A model generated the notes under the pieces. The model worked only from the letters and a program-made list of their open reading frames with translations. It was not told the origin of the DNA and did not search any database. From Flavobacteriales bacterium UBA4011 (GTDB lineage: Bacteria; Bacteroidota; Bacteroidia; Flavobacteriales_D; Crocinitomicaceae): 15,675 nucleotides of DNA. This document shows positions 15,168-15,675 of the stretch, piece after piece. Positions within the stretch are counted from its first letter, which is position 1; each line of letters begins with the position of its first letter. The DNA lies in assembly GCA_002384725.1 (NCBI GenBank), contig DGBF01000142.1, forward strand, positions 70,408 to 86,082, given 5' to 3'. Made by a program: the position numbers and the translations under genes.

Positions 15168-15478
15168 AATTTTTACGTATGTACTTTTTTATTAATCGAC
15201 CATGCTCGGGTCGGAGACTATTTTTTATATTTAGCCAAAAAAAGTATCTACGTAAAGAAGCGATGAGAGCCTCTAAAGCAGAAAAGTATTTTCTTGTCAT
15301 GAGGCTTTAACGTTAGTTACATTCTGGAAAAAATGTTTATTTTTATACAAATGCCCTCCTGCATAAAGCAACTATTTGAAATTTTCATCGACTTAGTTGT
15401 AAGAATAACGTTTGTTATTCTTAATCAAGATCTATGTATAGAGACATATGGTATTCAGCCAAACGAAAAAAAAAAAAA
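15168..15478. other. Hairpin-rich non-coding stretch before the last gene
   Basis: Three secondary-structure candidates are visible: (a) CGACC/GGTCG (15197-15201, 15209-15213) with six T at 15221-15226, a weak terminator candidate for the DUF2007 gene; (b) AGCCTC/GAGGCT (15268-15273, 15301-15306) enclosing an inner GAAAA/TTTTC hairpin; (c) the 10-bp inverted repeat at 15400-15423. The palindrome TACGTA occurs at 15174 and 15249. Apart from one doubtful 49-codon ORF no coding sequence is seen. Confidence 0.45.
15400..15423. promoter_or_regulatory. 10-bp perfect inverted repeat upstream of the last gene
   Basis: TAAGAATAAC and GTTATTCTTA flank a GTTT loop. No T-tract follows on either strand, so it is unlikely to be a terminator. 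It lies about 55 nt before the ATG at 15479, where an operator or a 5'-leader hairpin would sit. Confidence 0.45.
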
Positions 15479-15479
15479 A
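15466..15479 (+). repeat. Homopolymer of 14 A ending in the start codon
   Basis: Fourteen consecutive A run from 15466 to 15479, and the last is the A of the ATG. Such tracts can slip in replication or transcription. Here a length change would alter leader spacing rather than the reading frame of the secreted protein. Confidence 0.9.
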
Positions 15480-15675
15480 TGAAAATAACAATTATAACTT
15501 TCCTGTTAATTGTGTTTAACTGTTTTGGGCTATTTGCTCAACAAACATCCGAGCCTATATGCAGAATGACACTTGATGAAATTGCTTTGGCTCAACCTTT
15601 TCACAGAGACCATCCAAAACAAGAAGAAACAGAAAGAATAGCACATACTTTGATTTCGGAAATATCTGCGATTTA
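15479..15675 (+). CDS. Secreted protein, N-terminal part only
   Basis: The ATG at 15479 opens a frame that runs 65 codons to the window edge without a stop. It begins with a clear signal peptide (MKITIITFLLIVFNCFGLFA, cleavage before Q21), so the protein goes to the periplasm, outer membrane or beyond. The visible mature part (QQTSEPICRMTLDEIALAQP and on) is rich in acidic residues and His and has no motif I recognise. The absence of a Cys right after the signal argues against a lipoprotein. The AQQ-type cleavage region is common for Bacteroidota exported proteins. Confidence 0.75.
   Translation, partial: MKITIITFLLIVFNCFGLFAQQTSEPICRMTLDEIALAQPFHRDHPKQEETERIAHTLISEISAI

Larger units (their letters stand above)
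15333..15482 (+). other. Doubtful 49-residue ORF overlapping the next start codon (ATGA)
   Basis: An ATG at 15333 opens a 49-codon frame (MFIFIQMPSC...) that runs through the 10-bp inverted repeat and the poly-A tract. It ends at TGA 15480-15482, overlapping the ATG of the next gene as ATGA. The A-tract encodes its lysine-rich tail. Composition is unremarkable and the region is A+T-rich, so chance is the leading explanation; an upstream leader peptide is the alternative. Confidence 0.15.

Overview
The window looks like chromosomal DNA from a Bacteroidota member, most likely Flavobacteriales (a Fluviicola/Crocinitomicaceae-like organism is a guess). The reasons are: two proteins end in type A type-IX-secretion (T9SS) C-terminal sorting domains with a YPNP/FPNP start; -7 promoter boxes fit the Bacteroidota consensus TAnnTTTG; the sequence is A+T-rich; Shine-Dalgarno sequences are largely absent; and several starts are TTG. 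No tRNA, rRNA, CRISPR array, transposase or phage gene was seen.

Layout, left to right. (1) 1-3116, minus: a very large superfamily 1 helicase, uninterrupted and running off the left edge. (2) 3239-5087, plus: a probable two-gene operon of a cystathionine gamma-synthase-type PLP enzyme and a KtrA/TrkA-like RCK potassium-channel regulator. (3) 5249-7423, plus: a T9SS-secreted M43-type (pappalysin/cytophagalysin-like) zinc protease, closed by a good terminator. (4) 7570-8898, plus: a PIN-PhoH ATPase. (5) 8899-9264: gene-free, with a GC-rich palindrome-like element and a bidirectional terminator. (6) 9265-10009, minus: the 3' remnant of a T9SS-exported PKD-repeat protein, cut off at its 5' side and carrying two apparent single-base deletions. 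(7) 14816 down to 10027, minus: a three-gene cluster of an 876-residue envelope protein, the SelO AMPylase and an NADPH-dependent FMN reductase. (8) 14937-15167, plus: a small DUF2007-type protein. (9) 15168-15478: non-coding and hairpin-rich. (10) 15479-15675, plus: the start of a secreted protein preceded by a 14-A tract.

How the genes may work together: most of this is an ordinary housekeeping/accessory mix. SelO (redox-linked protein AMPylation) and the flavoprotein reductase lie 11 bp apart and suggest a redox-stress unit; the envelope protein 45 bp upstream may belong to it. The metalloprotease and the PKD remnant belong to the surface/secretome layer. The least familiar item is the 876-residue protein. 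It appears to join a zincin-like periplasmic domain that has lost its HExxH zinc site to two membrane segments and a serine-hydrolase-like domain. A second item worth a look is a 16-bp motif shared, with one mismatch, by the control regions of the cystathionine synthase gene and the protease gene. I do not see a complete new multi-gene system here.
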